Shown: positions 10,099 through 17,574 of the stretch, piece by piece
Position numbering within the stretch: the first letter of the stretch is position 1
Layout of the letters: each line of letters starts with the position of its first letter
Notes under the pieces: model-generated
Told to the model about the DNA's origin: nothing
Database searches by the model: none
What the model saw: only the letters and a program-made list of their open reading frames with translations
Position numbers and translations under genes: made by a program
NCBI GenBank assembly: GCA_963819785.1
Contig: CAWFXW010000013.1
Location: forward strand, 62,001 to 126,000
Source: Palsa-504 sp963819785
Lineage (GTDB): Bacteria; Actinomycetota; Actinomycetes; Streptosporangiales; Streptosporangiaceae
DNA length: 64,000 bases
Direction of reading: 5' to 3'

Positions 10099-11286
10099 AT
10101 GTACGTACCCGCTCACTTTGCCGCCACAGCGGCGGCGGTCGACGAGCTGCTGGCCAAGCACGGCGCGGCCGACCTGATCACGCTGACCGACGACGGCCTG
10201 CTGGCCACCATGCTGCCGTTCGCATACGAGCCTTCGGCCGGCCAGCATGGCGCCCAGTGGGGGGCCCAGTGGGGAGCACTGTACGGGCACGTGGCCAGGA
10301 ACAACGACCAGTGGCGCAAGCCAGCCCACGGCGAGTCGCTGGCCATCGTCCGCGGTCCGGACTCCTATGTGTCCCCGTCCTGGTACGCGGCCAAGGCCAA
10401 ACACGGCCGGGTCGTCCCCACCTGGAACTACCTCACCGCCCACGTGTACGGCCGGCTCTTGGTCCATGACGACCCCGGGTGGGTGGAGGATGTCGTCCGC
10501 CGCCTCACCGCCAAGCACGAAGCCGCCCGTCTGGCCGCACCCGGGCAACGGATGCCGTGGTCGGTGGACGACGCGCCGCGTACGTTCATCGAGGGTCAGC
10601 TGCGCGCCATCGTCGGCCTGGAACTGCAGATCACCCGGATCGAGGCCAAGGCCAAGCTGAGCCAGAACCGGCCGGTCGGCGACATCGCCGGCATCGTCGA
10701 TGGCCTGTCCGCCCGCGGCGACGATCCCATGGCCACCGCGGTACACGACGCCAACACCGAGCGCGTGTTACAGACCAGCGACAGCCGGAATTACGTCAGA
10801 GGCGATCACCTGGAGCGGGGTGACATCCCACACGTTGACCACCTGGCCGAGCGCGGCCTGGAAGCCCATGCCCGCCAGGCGGCCGAGCTGGTCGACCACC
10901 TCGGGCGCCTTCTCGCCCTTCTCGCCCACGTCGAAGCGGAAGTAGCAGGTCTTGGTGATCTGGTCGTAGTCCCGGCCTTCGGCGTCGCAGTGGGCGCGCA
11001 GCACGTCGAGCTTTCGGGCCAGGTCGGGGGTGGGGAACAGGTTGCACGCATCGGCGTACCTGGCCACCAGGCGCAGGGTCTTCTTCTCTCCGCCGCCGCC
11101 GATCATGATCGGCGGATGGGGCCTGGCCAGGGCCTGCGGCGAGTTGAGCGGCCGCTCCAGCTGGTAGTGCACGCCCTGGTACGGGCTCTCGTCGCCGCGC
11201 CACATCTGCCGGCAGATCTGCAGGGTCTCCTCGAGTCGTTCGAACCGCTCGGCGACCGGCGGGAACGGGATGCCGAGCCCGCGTGA
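10099..11286 (+). CDS. FMN-binding negative transcriptional regulator (PaiB-like), with overlong tail
   Basis: Residues 1 to about 225 match the PaiB-type FMN-binding split-barrel family: MYVPAHFA start, ATMLPFAYEP, a GHVARNNDQW cofactor-pocket segment, and KLSQNRPVGDIAGIVDGL near the domain end. Homologues normally stop soon after this point. Here the frame continues to 11286, and the last 170 residues lie entirely antisense to the LLM oxidoreductase gene, so they are probably not real. No stop appears in any plus frame before 10823, which suggests a lost stop or an indel near 10770-10800. PaiB relatives repress sporulation or protease genes or bind flavin; the role here is unknown. Confidence 0.7.
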   Translation: MYVPAHFAATAAAVDELLAKHGAADLITLTDDGLLATMLPFAYEPSAGQHGAQWGAQWGALYGHVARNNDQWRKPAHGESLAIVRGPDSYVSPSWYAAKAKHGRVVPTWNYLTAHVYGRLLVHDDPGWVEDVVRRLTAKHEAARLAAPGQRMPWSVDDAPRTFIEGQLRAIVGLELQITRIEAKAKLSQNRPVGDIAGIVDGLSARGDDPMATAVHDANTERVLQTSDSRNYVRGDHLERGDIPHVDHLAERGLEAHARQAAELVDHLGRLLALLAHVEAEVAGLGDLVVVPAFGVAVGAQHVELSGQVGGGEQVARIGVPGHQAQGLLLSAAADHDRRMGPGQGLRRVERPLQLVVHALVRALVAAPHLPADLQGLLESFEPLGDRRERDAEPA

Positions 11287-11640
11287 CTCCTGCTCGTTCC
11301 AGGCGGCCCCGATGCCGAGCCAGGCCCGGCCGCCGGACAGAACATCCAGCGTGGTCACGGTCTTGGCCAGGATCCCCGGGTGCCGGTACACGGTCCCGGT
11401 GACCAGGGTCAGCAGCTTGGCCCGTGACGTGCACGCGGCCAGGTAGCCGAGGGTGGTGTAGGCCTCGAGCATCTCGCGTTCGACCGCGCCGACCGCGCCG
11501 ATCTGGAAGAAGTGGTCCATCACCGCGATGAAGTCGAAGCCCGCCTCGTCCGCCGTGCGGGCCACGGTGCCCAGGTCCGCGCCCAGCCGGGCCGGGCCGT
11601 CGGGGGTGGTGAAATCGGGAATCTGCAGGCCGATCTGCAC
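10768..11640 (-). CDS. LLM class F420-dependent oxidoreductase
   Basis: A 290-residue luciferase-like TIM-barrel protein. The N terminus MQIGLQIPDFTTPDG, the segment VMDHFFQIG, the GTGVYRHP-like strand (GTVYRHPGILAKTVTTLDVLSGGRAWLGIGAAWNE) and IMIGGGGEKKTLRL are typical of F420-dependent members. These enzymes oxidise or reduce varied substrates using coenzyme F420 made by actinomycetes. The start is GTG with GGAGG 8 nt upstream. It lies downstream of the marR gene at 11673, same strand, 32 nt apart, so the two may be cotranscribed. Confidence 0.88.
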   Translation of the reverse strand: MQIGLQIPDFTTPDGPARLGADLGTVARTADEAGFDFIAVMDHFFQIGAVGAVEREMLEAYTTLGYLAACTSRAKLLTLVTGTVYRHPGILAKTVTTLDVLSGGRAWLGIGAAWNEQESRGLGIPFPPVAERFERLEETLQICRQMWRGDESPYQGVHYQLERPLNSPQALARPHPPIMIGGGGEKKTLRLVARYADACNLFPTPDLARKLDVLRAHCDAEGRDYDQITKTCYFRFDVGEKGEKAPEVVDQLGRLAGMGFQAALGQVVNVWDVTPLQVIASDVIPAVAGL

Positions 11641-11672
11641 TGTGTATGCCTCCGGAGCCGAGACCGGGCGTG

Positions 11673-12119
11673 TTAGGCCCCCATGATCTCATCCCGGCGC
11701 TCGTACAGGGCCTTGAGTGACTCCAAGAACGCGTCCCGCTCGCCGGGCGCAAGCACCGCGAGGACCTCTTCCTCCCGGTGCCGGATCCCGGCCTCCACGG
11801 AGCGCCGCAGCCGGTCACCGGCCGGGGTCAGCGACAGCAGGTGCACCCGCCGGTCGGCATCGTCGGGCTGGCGGCGAATCAGCCCGCGCTCCTGCAGTTC
11901 GTCTAGGACGCCGATGATCCGGCTCTTGTCCGCGTTGATTGCCTGGGCCAGCGCGGCCTGCGTTCGGACCGGCTGCTCGACCAGCGCGGTGAGCACGATG
12001 TATCCCCACATCGAGATATCGTGCGCGCGCAGCACAGGTTCCTCGCGCGCGATCAGCACCCTGGCCAGGGGTGCGAACATCGCGGCGAGATCCCGCCGGT
12101 CGTCAGGAAACGAGGTCAT
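11673..12119 (-). CDS. MarR family transcriptional regulator
   Basis: A 148-residue winged-helix regulator. The recognition region is QAALAQAINADKSRIIGVLDELQERGLIRR followed by the wing DADRRVHLLSLTPAG, then a C-terminal dimerisation helix. Its ATG is divergent from the TIGR03086 gene at 12208, and the 88-nt gap contains two palindromes (12161-12190). Autoregulation and control of the divergent gene are likely, inferred from this arrangement. The downstream LLM gene probably shares its transcript. Confidence 0.9.
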   Translation of the reverse strand: MTSFPDDRRDLAAMFAPLARVLIAREEPVLRAHDISMWGYIVLTALVEQPVRTQAALAQAINADKSRIIGVLDELQERGLIRRQPDDADRRVHLLSLTPAGDRLRRSVEAGIRHREEEVLAVLAPGERDAFLESLKALYERRDEIMGA

Positions 12120-12160
12120 CGTGCCGGCATGATAACAGGGTTGCGCAGATAATAAACTCC

Positions 12161-12190
12161 CTCATACGATATGAGTCAGCATATCATATG
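12161..12190. promoter_or_regulatory. Candidate MarR operators, two palindromes
   Basis: CTCATA-CGA-TATGAG (12161-12175) and CATAT-C-ATATG (12180-12190) are both perfect inverted repeats in an otherwise GC-rich region. They sit between the divergent marR and TIGR03086 genes. The second ends just before the AGGAGG of the 12208 gene. Operator function is inferred. Confidence 0.6.
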
Positions 12191-12207
12191 AGGAGGCATA
12201 CGCAGCC

Positions 12208-12888
12208 ATGCCCGCCCCGGAGATAGGTACTGAGACAGGCCAGGAAGCCGGCGCCGACATCGTGCGGCTGGACGCCCGGGCCGTGCTGGCCAGCATCCAG
12301 ATCGTGTCGCAGGCCAGTACCGCTGATCTGGCCCGGCCGACGCCGTGCGCGGACTGGACGCTGGCTGATCTGCTCGCGCACATGACGGCGCAGCACAACG
12401 GCTTCGCCGCGGCCGCCGCCGGAGCCGGCGCGGATCTCGTCCACTGGCAAACAGGGGCGCCAGTGGCCGACCCGGTAGGGGAGTACGCCGCCGCGGCGGA
12501 GCGGGTGATGGCGGCGTTCGCCGCGGCGGGCGTACTAGGTGCGGAGTTCGTGCTACCGGAGATCAGCCCGAAGCTGCGGTTCCCGGCGGCCGAGGCGATC
12601 GGCTTTCACCTCGTCGACTACGTCGTGCACGGCTGGGACGTCGCCCGGGCGCTCGGCCGGGGCTACGACCTGGAGCCTGATCTGCTCGCGGCGGCCCTGC
12701 CGATCGCCCGGGCGGTGCCGGACGGCGAAAGACGGCGGCGGCCCGGAGCCGCATTCGCGCTCCGGGTCGCCGCGACCAGCGGCGACGGAACCTCCGGCGA
12801 CGGGACCACCGGCGGGAGTGGGAACGGCGGCGGCGTGCTGGACCAGATCGTGGCCCTGCTCGGCCGGCGGCCGGACTGGCCCCGGTAA
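12208..12888 (+). CDS. TIGR03086 family metal-binding protein
   Basis: A 226-residue protein with the mycothiol-dependent maleylpyruvate isomerase-like N-terminal bundle: RPTPCADWTLADLLAHM, then GFHLVDYVVHGWDVARALG with the second histidine pair. The C-terminal part contains a low-complexity GDGTSGDGTTGGSGNGGG linker before a final helix. AGGAGG lies 11 nt upstream of the ATG. Members are presumed mycothiol-linked transferases or isomerases with bound metal. Its divergent MarR neighbour and the palindromes between them suggest an inducible detoxification role. Confidence 0.85.
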   Translation: MPAPEIGTETGQEAGADIVRLDARAVLASIQIVSQASTADLARPTPCADWTLADLLAHMTAQHNGFAAAAAGAGADLVHWQTGAPVADPVGEYAAAAERVMAAFAAAGVLGAEFVLPEISPKLRFPAAEAIGFHLVDYVVHGWDVARALGRGYDLEPDLLAAALPIARAVPDGERRRRPGAAFALRVAATSGDGTSGDGTTGGSGNGGGVLDQIVALLGRRPDWPR

Positions 12889-12952
12889 TCCCTCCCGTCA
12901 CGTCGTCCACAGTTCAACCGGCGGCCACATCGGTGCGCGTTACCGTTGAGCC

Positions 12953-14077
12953 ATGGGTGCTGACCGAGTCGACGCAGTGATCATCGGAGCGGGACTGGCC
13001 GGCTCGGCCACGGCGCGGGCGCTGGCCCGCCGCGGACGTTCGGCGGTGCTGCTGGAGGCGTTCCAGCCAGGTCACCGCCGCGGCAGCTCGCACGGCAGCG
13101 CCCGGATCTTCCGGCGGGCCTACCCCGACCCGCTCTACGTCCGGCTGACCGGAGAGGCGCAGCGGCTGTGGCGGCAGCTGGCCGACGAGGCGGGGGAGGA
13201 GCTGATCGCGACCACGGGCGGGATCGACTTCGGGCCGTCCCGCGAGCAGGAGAAGATGTACGAGGTCCTGCGGGCGGCCGAGGCGCCCGTCGAACTGCTG
13301 CCCGCGGCGGAGGCCGCCGAGCGCTGGCCGGGTGTGGCGTTCGGCGCCGATCCGGTCATGTACCAGCCCGACGCGGGAGTCCTCGACGCCGAGTGGGCTA
13401 TGGCCGCGATGCGTACGCTGGCCGAGGCGCAAGGGGTGCAGATCCACTACGACTCGCGGGTGCTGAGCGTGGCGGCCTCAGCAGACGGGGCGGAGGTGCG
13501 TACGGCCGACCGGAGCTGGCAGGCGCCCGTCGTGGTCGTCGCCGCCGGGGCCTGGGTGGAGCCGCTGATCGGCGGGCAGGTCTCGCTGCCGACGCTGGTC
13601 GTGACCCAGCAGCAGGCGTTCCATTTCGCGCCGCGAACCTCGGCCGGGCCGCCGCCGCTCTTCATCTACCGCAGCGAGGTGGCCGCCTTCTACGGGCTGC
13701 CGGCCGGCCGCGACGGCGAGGTCCCCGGTTCGGTCAAGATCGGCGAGCACGGCCCCGGCCCGGTCACCACGGGGGACGGCCGCGACGGGATCATCAGCCC
13801 GGCCGGCCGGGAGGCGGTCCGCGCGTTCGTCCGCGATACGCTCGAAGACGTCGATCCGGACCCGGTCGGCGAGCTGACCTGCCTGTACACCTCGACGGTG
13901 ACCGAGGACTTCATCCTGGACCGGCGGGGTCCGTTCGTGGTCTGTTCGGCCTGCTCCGGCCACGGCGCCAAGTTCGCTCCGCTCACCGGCGAGATCGCCG
14001 CCGAGCTGGCCTGCGGTGGCACCACCCCCGACCGCCGCTTCACCCTCGCCGCCCACGGGTCTGAACCCTTGCGGTAG
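12953..14077 (+). CDS. FAD-dependent amine oxidase, N-methyl-L-tryptophan oxidase / monomeric sarcosine oxidase type
   Basis: A 374-residue DAO-family flavoprotein. The Rossmann motif VIIGAGLAGSATARALARRG binds FAD. GSSHGSARIFRRAYPD is the typical second flavin-contact segment. CLYTSTVTEDFILD contains the cysteine that binds FAD covalently in this family, and CSGHGAKFAPLTG is the C-terminal flavin motif. Members oxidatively demethylate N-methyl amino acids, giving formaldehyde and peroxide. The exact substrate cannot be separated between sarcosine and N-methyltryptophan. Confidence 0.9.
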   Translation: MGADRVDAVIIGAGLAGSATARALARRGRSAVLLEAFQPGHRRGSSHGSARIFRRAYPDPLYVRLTGEAQRLWRQLADEAGEELIATTGGIDFGPSREQEKMYEVLRAAEAPVELLPAAEAAERWPGVAFGADPVMYQPDAGVLDAEWAMAAMRTLAEAQGVQIHYDSRVLSVAASADGAEVRTADRSWQAPVVVVAAGAWVEPLIGGQVSLPTLVVTQQQAFHFAPRTSAGPPPLFIYRSEVAAFYGLPAGRDGEVPGSVKIGEHGPGPVTTGDGRDGIISPAGREAVRAFVRDTLEDVDPDPVGELTCLYTSTVTEDFILDRRGPFVVCSACSGHGAKFAPLTGEIAAELACGGTTPDRRFTLAAHGSEPLR

Positions 14078-14122
14078 GTCCCGTCACCCTGCAGCCCGCC
14101 TCGCCCGAACCTTCCCTGTACC

Positions 14123-14135
14123 CTATGCGTGATAG
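14123..14135. promoter_or_regulatory. Candidate BlaI operator upstream of blaI-like gene
   Basis: CTAT-GCGTG-ATAG is an inverted repeat 53 nt before the chosen blaI-like start. Related CTAT/ATAG dyads occur before the genes at 15349 and 15929. A shared regulator is inferred. Confidence 0.45.
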
Positions 14136-14187
14136 TAGATGGCGCTGGCACATGCCGTCCGGCGTGGTCAGATCGGGAAGAGCGAGG

Positions 14188-14760
14188 ATGCGGCAGTTCG
14201 GCGAGCTGGAAGCCGTGATCATGGACCGGCTGTGGGAGTGGGGTCGCCCGGCACTGGTCCGTGAGATGGTCGACGACCTGCACCCGGACCGGCCGCTGGC
14301 CTACACCACCGTGATGACGGTGATGGAGAACCTGCACCGCAAGGGCTGGCTGCGCCGGGAACGCGACGGCCGGGCCTGGCGCTACGAACCTACCGGCTCC
14401 CGGTCGGCCTACACCGCCGCGCTCATGAACGAAGCCCTCGGTACCAGCTCAGACCGGCGCACGGCGCTGGCCCATTTCGTGCTCCAGATGAGCCCGCATG
14501 ACGTGAGGCTGCTGCAACAAGCCCTCGACCAAGCTCACGGCGAGACCCTCGACCAGGCACGCGGCCAGATCCGGGACCAGGCACGCGGCCAGACCCGGGA
14601 TCAGGCACGCGGCCAGACCCGGGATCAGGCACGCGGCCAGACCCGGGACCAGGCACGCGGCGACACCCAGGGCCCGGCGCGCGGCGACACCCATGAGCAG
14701 GCTCGAGGTGCCACGCGAGGCCCGTCTCGGAGCCAGCCCGACGAAGGCGTCTCCCGATGA
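14188..14760 (+). CDS. BlaI/MecI/CopY-type transcriptional repressor with repeat tail
   Basis: A 190-residue protein from the ATG at 14188 (GGGAAG 7 nt upstream). An upstream ATG at 14125 lies inside the CTAT/ATAG dyad and is less likely. Residues 1-80 form the Penicillinase_R winged helix (MRQFGELEAVIMDRLW, AYTTVMTVMENLHRKGWLRRERDGRAWRYEP), then a dimerisation helix. From about residue 114 come eight tandem octapeptides, DQARGQTR-like, which are very unusual for this family. BlaI proteins are normally released by proteolysis through a partner M56 membrane peptidase. That partner overlaps the stop codon here but is badly damaged. Confidence 0.88.
   Translation: MRQFGELEAVIMDRLWEWGRPALVREMVDDLHPDRPLAYTTVMTVMENLHRKGWLRRERDGRAWRYEPTGSRSAYTAALMNEALGTSSDRRTALAHFVLQMSPHDVRLLQQALDQAHGETLDQARGQIRDQARGQTRDQARGQTRDQARGQTRDQARGDTQGPARGDTHEQARGATRGPSRSQPDEGVSR
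14527..14718 (+). repeat. 24-nt tandem repeat encoding eight octapeptides
   Basis: Eight 24-nt units lie in the 3' part of the blaI-like gene: DQAHGETL, DQARGQIR, DQARGQTR (three copies), DQARGDTQ, GPARGDTH, EQARGATR. The three central copies are nearly identical in DNA; flanking copies have diverged. The unit length keeps the frame, so copy number could vary without breaking the protein. Confidence 0.9.
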
Positions 14761-15186
14761 CCGTGGCGATGGTCTTGCCACCACCGGCTGCTCGCTCTGG
14801 CCCGGATCGGTCGTACGGCGCTGCCGTTCCTGCCCCTGATGCGGGACGCCGAGGCGCAGATAACGCGGTTGGTGGAGTTGCACGCCGACGACGCCGCCAC
14901 CGAGGCCCGCGACCCGCGCTCGCTGGCTACCGCCCTGGTCGTCCTGGCCACGGCCGGGTCCGACGCCGCACCCGTCGCGGCACCCGATACCTCGCCTGTC
15001 CTCGCCTCGGCTGCCACCGATGCGGTCCAGCGGATACAGCGTCTGCTCCGTCCCGCTGAACCCCTCCGCAGGCCGCAGCGGATGCTTCTGCGGGCCATGG
15101 CCACTGTGATCGTCCTGGGACCGCCGATCATGGCGCTGGCCCCGGCCGTCCTGGCCTTGGCGCTGGGCCGCGTTCCGCACGCATAG
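14757..15186 (+). pseudogene. M56-family (BlaR1/MecR1-like) metallopeptidase remnant
   Basis: The ATG overlaps the stop of the repressor gene (ATGA), as in intact BlaI-M56 pairs, and begins MTVAMVL. The rest of the recognisable protein is in the next frame: HHRLLALARIGRTALPFLPLMRDAEAQITRLVELHADDAA, then a final transmembrane segment near LGPPIMALAPAVLALALG. The N-terminal membrane helices and the HExxH zinc motif expected between them are missing, so about 200 codons appear deleted, with a frame change. An open frame of 115 residues from 14839 could still be translated. The cause may be a true deletion or a misassembly. Confidence 0.65.
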
Positions 15187-15295
15187 GCCACCCGGCCACC
15201 CCGCTGCTCGCGCCCGGGAATCAAGCAGACACCGGCACTAGGCCCGTGTGACGCATGTCGCACCAGCTCGGCTCCTGAGACCGAACTTCCGCTAT

Positions 15296-15321
15296 CTCCT
15301 ATTCGTCTTAGTAGATAGGAG
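15296..15321. promoter_or_regulatory. Candidate BlaI-type operator, inverted repeat
   Basis: CTCCTAT (15296-15302) and ATAGGAG (15315-15321) are perfect 7-nt inverted arms, 28 nt before the 15349 ATG. They share the CTAT/ATAG core with the dyads at 14123 and 15894. Confidence 0.5.
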
Positions 15322-15348
15322 ACGCAATGTTCGGACGACAGGAGAGAA

Positions 15349-15867
15349 ATGATGATGATCGGTTGTCTTGGCCAGTCCCGGGCGACCCAGGACTCGGATG
15401 TGGCGGCCCGGGCGGTCGCGGCTGTGGCGCTGGCCGCTCTGGCGGTGATTCACGTCGTCGACCTGCCGGGCACGCTGAGCCCGACCCCGCTGGTCGGGTT
15501 CGGGTACCTCGGCATCATCGCCGTCGCGACTCTGGTGGGAGCGGTGATCGTCGTCCGCTCCCACTGGCTGGCCTGGGCGGTCGCGGGCGGGCTGGCCGCC
15601 GCCGCCATGGGCGGCTACGTACTGACGCGCTCACTGTCCGGGGGCTTCCTCGGTGATCACAACGACGTCGGCAACTGGAACTGCCCGCTGGGCATCTCCG
15701 CGCTCAGTGTGGAGACGCTGATCATCCTGCTCGCGGCGGGCTGGGGCGTCTGGCAGGCCTGGACTCGCGGCGCGCACCGGCCCCGTAGGTCCAGTGTCCT
15801 GAGTGTCCTGCCCGGATCGCCGGCCAGCGCGGCCGACCACGACCGACCGCTCCGCCCCGTCCAGTGA
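15349..15867 (+). CDS. Hypothetical integral membrane protein
   Basis: I do not recognise the family. The 172 residues contain about four hydrophobic helices: near 20-38 (AVAAVALAALAVIHVVDL), 50-68, 72-92 and 115-138. A NWNCPLGISALSVETLIILLAAGWGVW segment is near the last helix, and the tail is Arg/Ser-rich. AGGAGAG lies 6 nt before the ATG. It sits between two CTAT/ATAG dyads and directly before the DUF929-like thioredoxin-fold gene, so a joint role in an envelope or redox response is plausible but unproven. Confidence 0.7.
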   Translation: MMMIGCLGQSRATQDSDVAARAVAAVALAALAVIHVVDLPGTLSPTPLVGFGYLGIIAVATLVGAVIVVRSHWLAWAVAGGLAAAAMGGYVLTRSLSGGFLGDHNDVGNWNCPLGISALSVETLIILLAAGWGVWQAWTRGAHRPRRSSVLSVLPGSPASAADHDRPLRPVQ

Positions 15868-15893
15868 GGCCCAAGCGGCGGCGTTGTCTGAGT

Positions 15894-15908
15894 CCTATCC
15901 AAGATAGG
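15894..15908. promoter_or_regulatory. Candidate BlaI-type operator, perfect palindrome
   Basis: CCTATC-CAA-GATAGG is a perfect inverted repeat 20 nt before the GTG at 15929. It is the clearest of three related dyads in this cluster. Confidence 0.55.
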
Positions 15909-15928
15909 AAAGCAAGAAAGGGAGACAG

Positions 15929-16825
15929 GTGTCAGATAACCGGGTTCGCCGCACGACGGGGAAACCGGCCGTGCGCGCGAAAGCCGCCCCGGCCAAGCAG
16001 CGCGCCCGCGAGCGGATCGCCGCCGAACGGGCGGCGAAGAAGCGCGCCGAAGCGCGTCAGCGGTTCCTGGTGGCAGGCGGGGCGATCACCGCGGTGCTGG
16101 CTATCGTCGTAGCACTGGTGGCGGTCAAGCTGACTTCCAGTCCCGCGCGCCGGACCGCCAGCGAATCCACGGCCCCCGCGACCGTTGCCCGGCAGGTCAC
16201 AACGGTACCGGCCGCCACCCTGGCGCAGGTAAGCCCGGGCCAGGCAGTCACCCTGCTGGAGAAGGTCAACAAACCCGGGCCGTTGCTGAGGATCAATGGC
16301 AAGCCGGCGGTCGTCTTCGTCAGCGAGGAGTCCTGCCCGTTCTGCGCGGCCGAGCGCTGGGCCCTGACCATCGCCCTTTCGCAGTTCGGCACCTGGAGTC
16401 AGCTCGGCATCACCAAATCCTCGGCCACTGACATCTACCCGAACACCGCCACGTTGTCGTTCCGCACGGCCCGCTATCACAGCGCGGACCTGGCGCTGGA
16501 CACCACCGAACTGACCGACAACGTCGGTCATCCTCTGCAGCCACAGACCGCGCTGGACGCCAGGCTCATCGCCAGTTATGACGTGCCGCCGTACGTGAAC
16601 AGCGTCGACCAGTCCGGGGCCGTGCCCTTCCTCGATATCGGGAACCAGTACATCCTGGCCGGGGCGCAGTACAACCCCCAGGTGCTGGCCGGCCTGTCCG
16701 CGGCGCAGATCGGCAGCCAGCTAGCCACCCCGTCCAGCCCGGTAGCGCAGGCGATCGACGGGGCGGCCAAGGTGATCATCGCTGCCATCGATCAGGTCCT
16801 GCACGCCGATGCGGGCCACGGCTAG
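15929..16825 (+). CDS. DUF929-like membrane-anchored thioredoxin-fold protein
   Basis: A 298-residue protein starting at a GTG preceded by GGGAGA. It has a long basic cytoplasmic N terminus rich in Ala/Arg/Lys (about residues 1-48), one transmembrane helix (about 49-68), a Ser/Thr linker, and an exported domain with a thioredoxin-like strand and a CxxC motif, VVFVSEESCPFCAAERW (about 128-145). DUF929 proteins have this layout. A disulfide-exchange role outside the membrane is suggested by CPFC but not shown. Followed by a strong terminator. Confidence 0.8.
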   Translation: MSDNRVRRTTGKPAVRAKAAPAKQRARERIAAERAAKKRAEARQRFLVAGGAITAVLAIVVALVAVKLTSSPARRTASESTAPATVARQVTTVPAATLAQVSPGQAVTLLEKVNKPGPLLRINGKPAVVFVSEESCPFCAAERWALTIALSQFGTWSQLGITKSSATDIYPNTATLSFRTARYHSADLALDTTELTDNVGHPLQPQTALDARLIASYDVPPYVNSVDQSGAVPFLDIGNQYILAGAQYNPQVLAGLSAAQIGSQLATPSSPVAQAIDGAAKVIIAAIDQVLHADAGHG

Positions 16826-16837
16826 CGCCTTCAACGA

Positions 16838-16884
16838 CCGAAGTCCCCAGGTGGACCGGCGTCCGGCCGGCCTGGGGACTTCGG
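16838..16884. terminator. Strong hairpin terminator between convergent genes
   Basis: The 14-nt arms at 16838-16851 and 16871-16884 are perfectly complementary (CCGAAGTCCCCAGG and its reverse complement), with a 19-nt loop. It lies 12 nt after the DUF929-like gene and 20 nt before the end of the convergent yceI-like gene, so it may serve both. There is no U-tract, as is common in actinomycetes. Confidence 0.8.
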
Positions 16885-16904
16885 TTGCGGCGATAGGACG
16901 GCGC

Positions 16905-17456
16905 TCAGCCGCTTGCGGTCTCGGCCGCTTCCTTCTGCTCGACGAGCTCGCCCTCGATCGTGATCTGGATTTCCTCGCTCACCACGAGCCGGCCGTCCAG
17001 CATCATGCTGAAGCTGAGGCCGAAATCCTTCCGATTGATCTTCGTAGTGGCGCCGTAGGCGATGCGATGTCCCATCATTCCCGGGTCGTTGAACTCTCCG
17101 TACTTCACCACGTCAAGTACCACGGGGTGGGTGGTCTCCTTGATGGTCAAGTCGCCCGCGAGCTTGAAATGATCGCTTCCGGACGGCTCCACGCTGGTGC
17201 TCCTGAACTTGATCTCCGGATATTTCTCCACCTCGAGGAAGTTCGAGGAGCGGAGGTCGTTGTCCCTGATCCCGTTGTTGGTGCGGATGCTCGCGGTCGA
17301 GATGGTCACCTCGACCGTCGCTGTCTCGGGATGCTCGGGGTCGATATCGGCGGTCGCGCTGAGTTCGTCAAAGTAGCCGCGCACCGTCATCATGCCCAGG
17401 TGCCTGGCTGAGAATTCGACTTGCGTGTGGTACGGATCGAGCTGCCAGCTGCCCAT
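16905..17456 (-). CDS. YceI family protein
   Basis: A 183-residue lipocalin-like beta-barrel protein with the typical start SWQLDPYHTQVEFSARHLGMMTVRG, the ASIRTNNGIRDNDLRSSNFLEVEKYPEIKF strand set and FGLSFSMMLDGRLVVSEEIQITIEGEL near the end. No signal peptide is present, so it is cytoplasmic. Family members bind isoprenoid or long-chain lipids. GGAGG lies 6 nt before the ATG. Ligand unknown. Confidence 0.92.
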   Translation of the reverse strand: MGSWQLDPYHTQVEFSARHLGMMTVRGYFDELSATADIDPEHPETATVEVTISTASIRTNNGIRDNDLRSSNFLEVEKYPEIKFRSTSVEPSGSDHFKLAGDLTIKETTHPVVLDVVKYGEFNDPGMMGHRIAYGATTKINRKDFGLSFSMMLDGRLVVSEEIQITIEGELVEQKEAAETASG

Positions 17457-17574
17457 GAAGGGCCTCCTTTGCTCCCCCCAGTGACTGGACGCGACACGAT
17501 CGTGCCGTCGGCTGCGATCGTAACCCAGGCGTGTCCCGTTTCTGGAGGCTAACCTCCATATAGTCGACGCCCCC

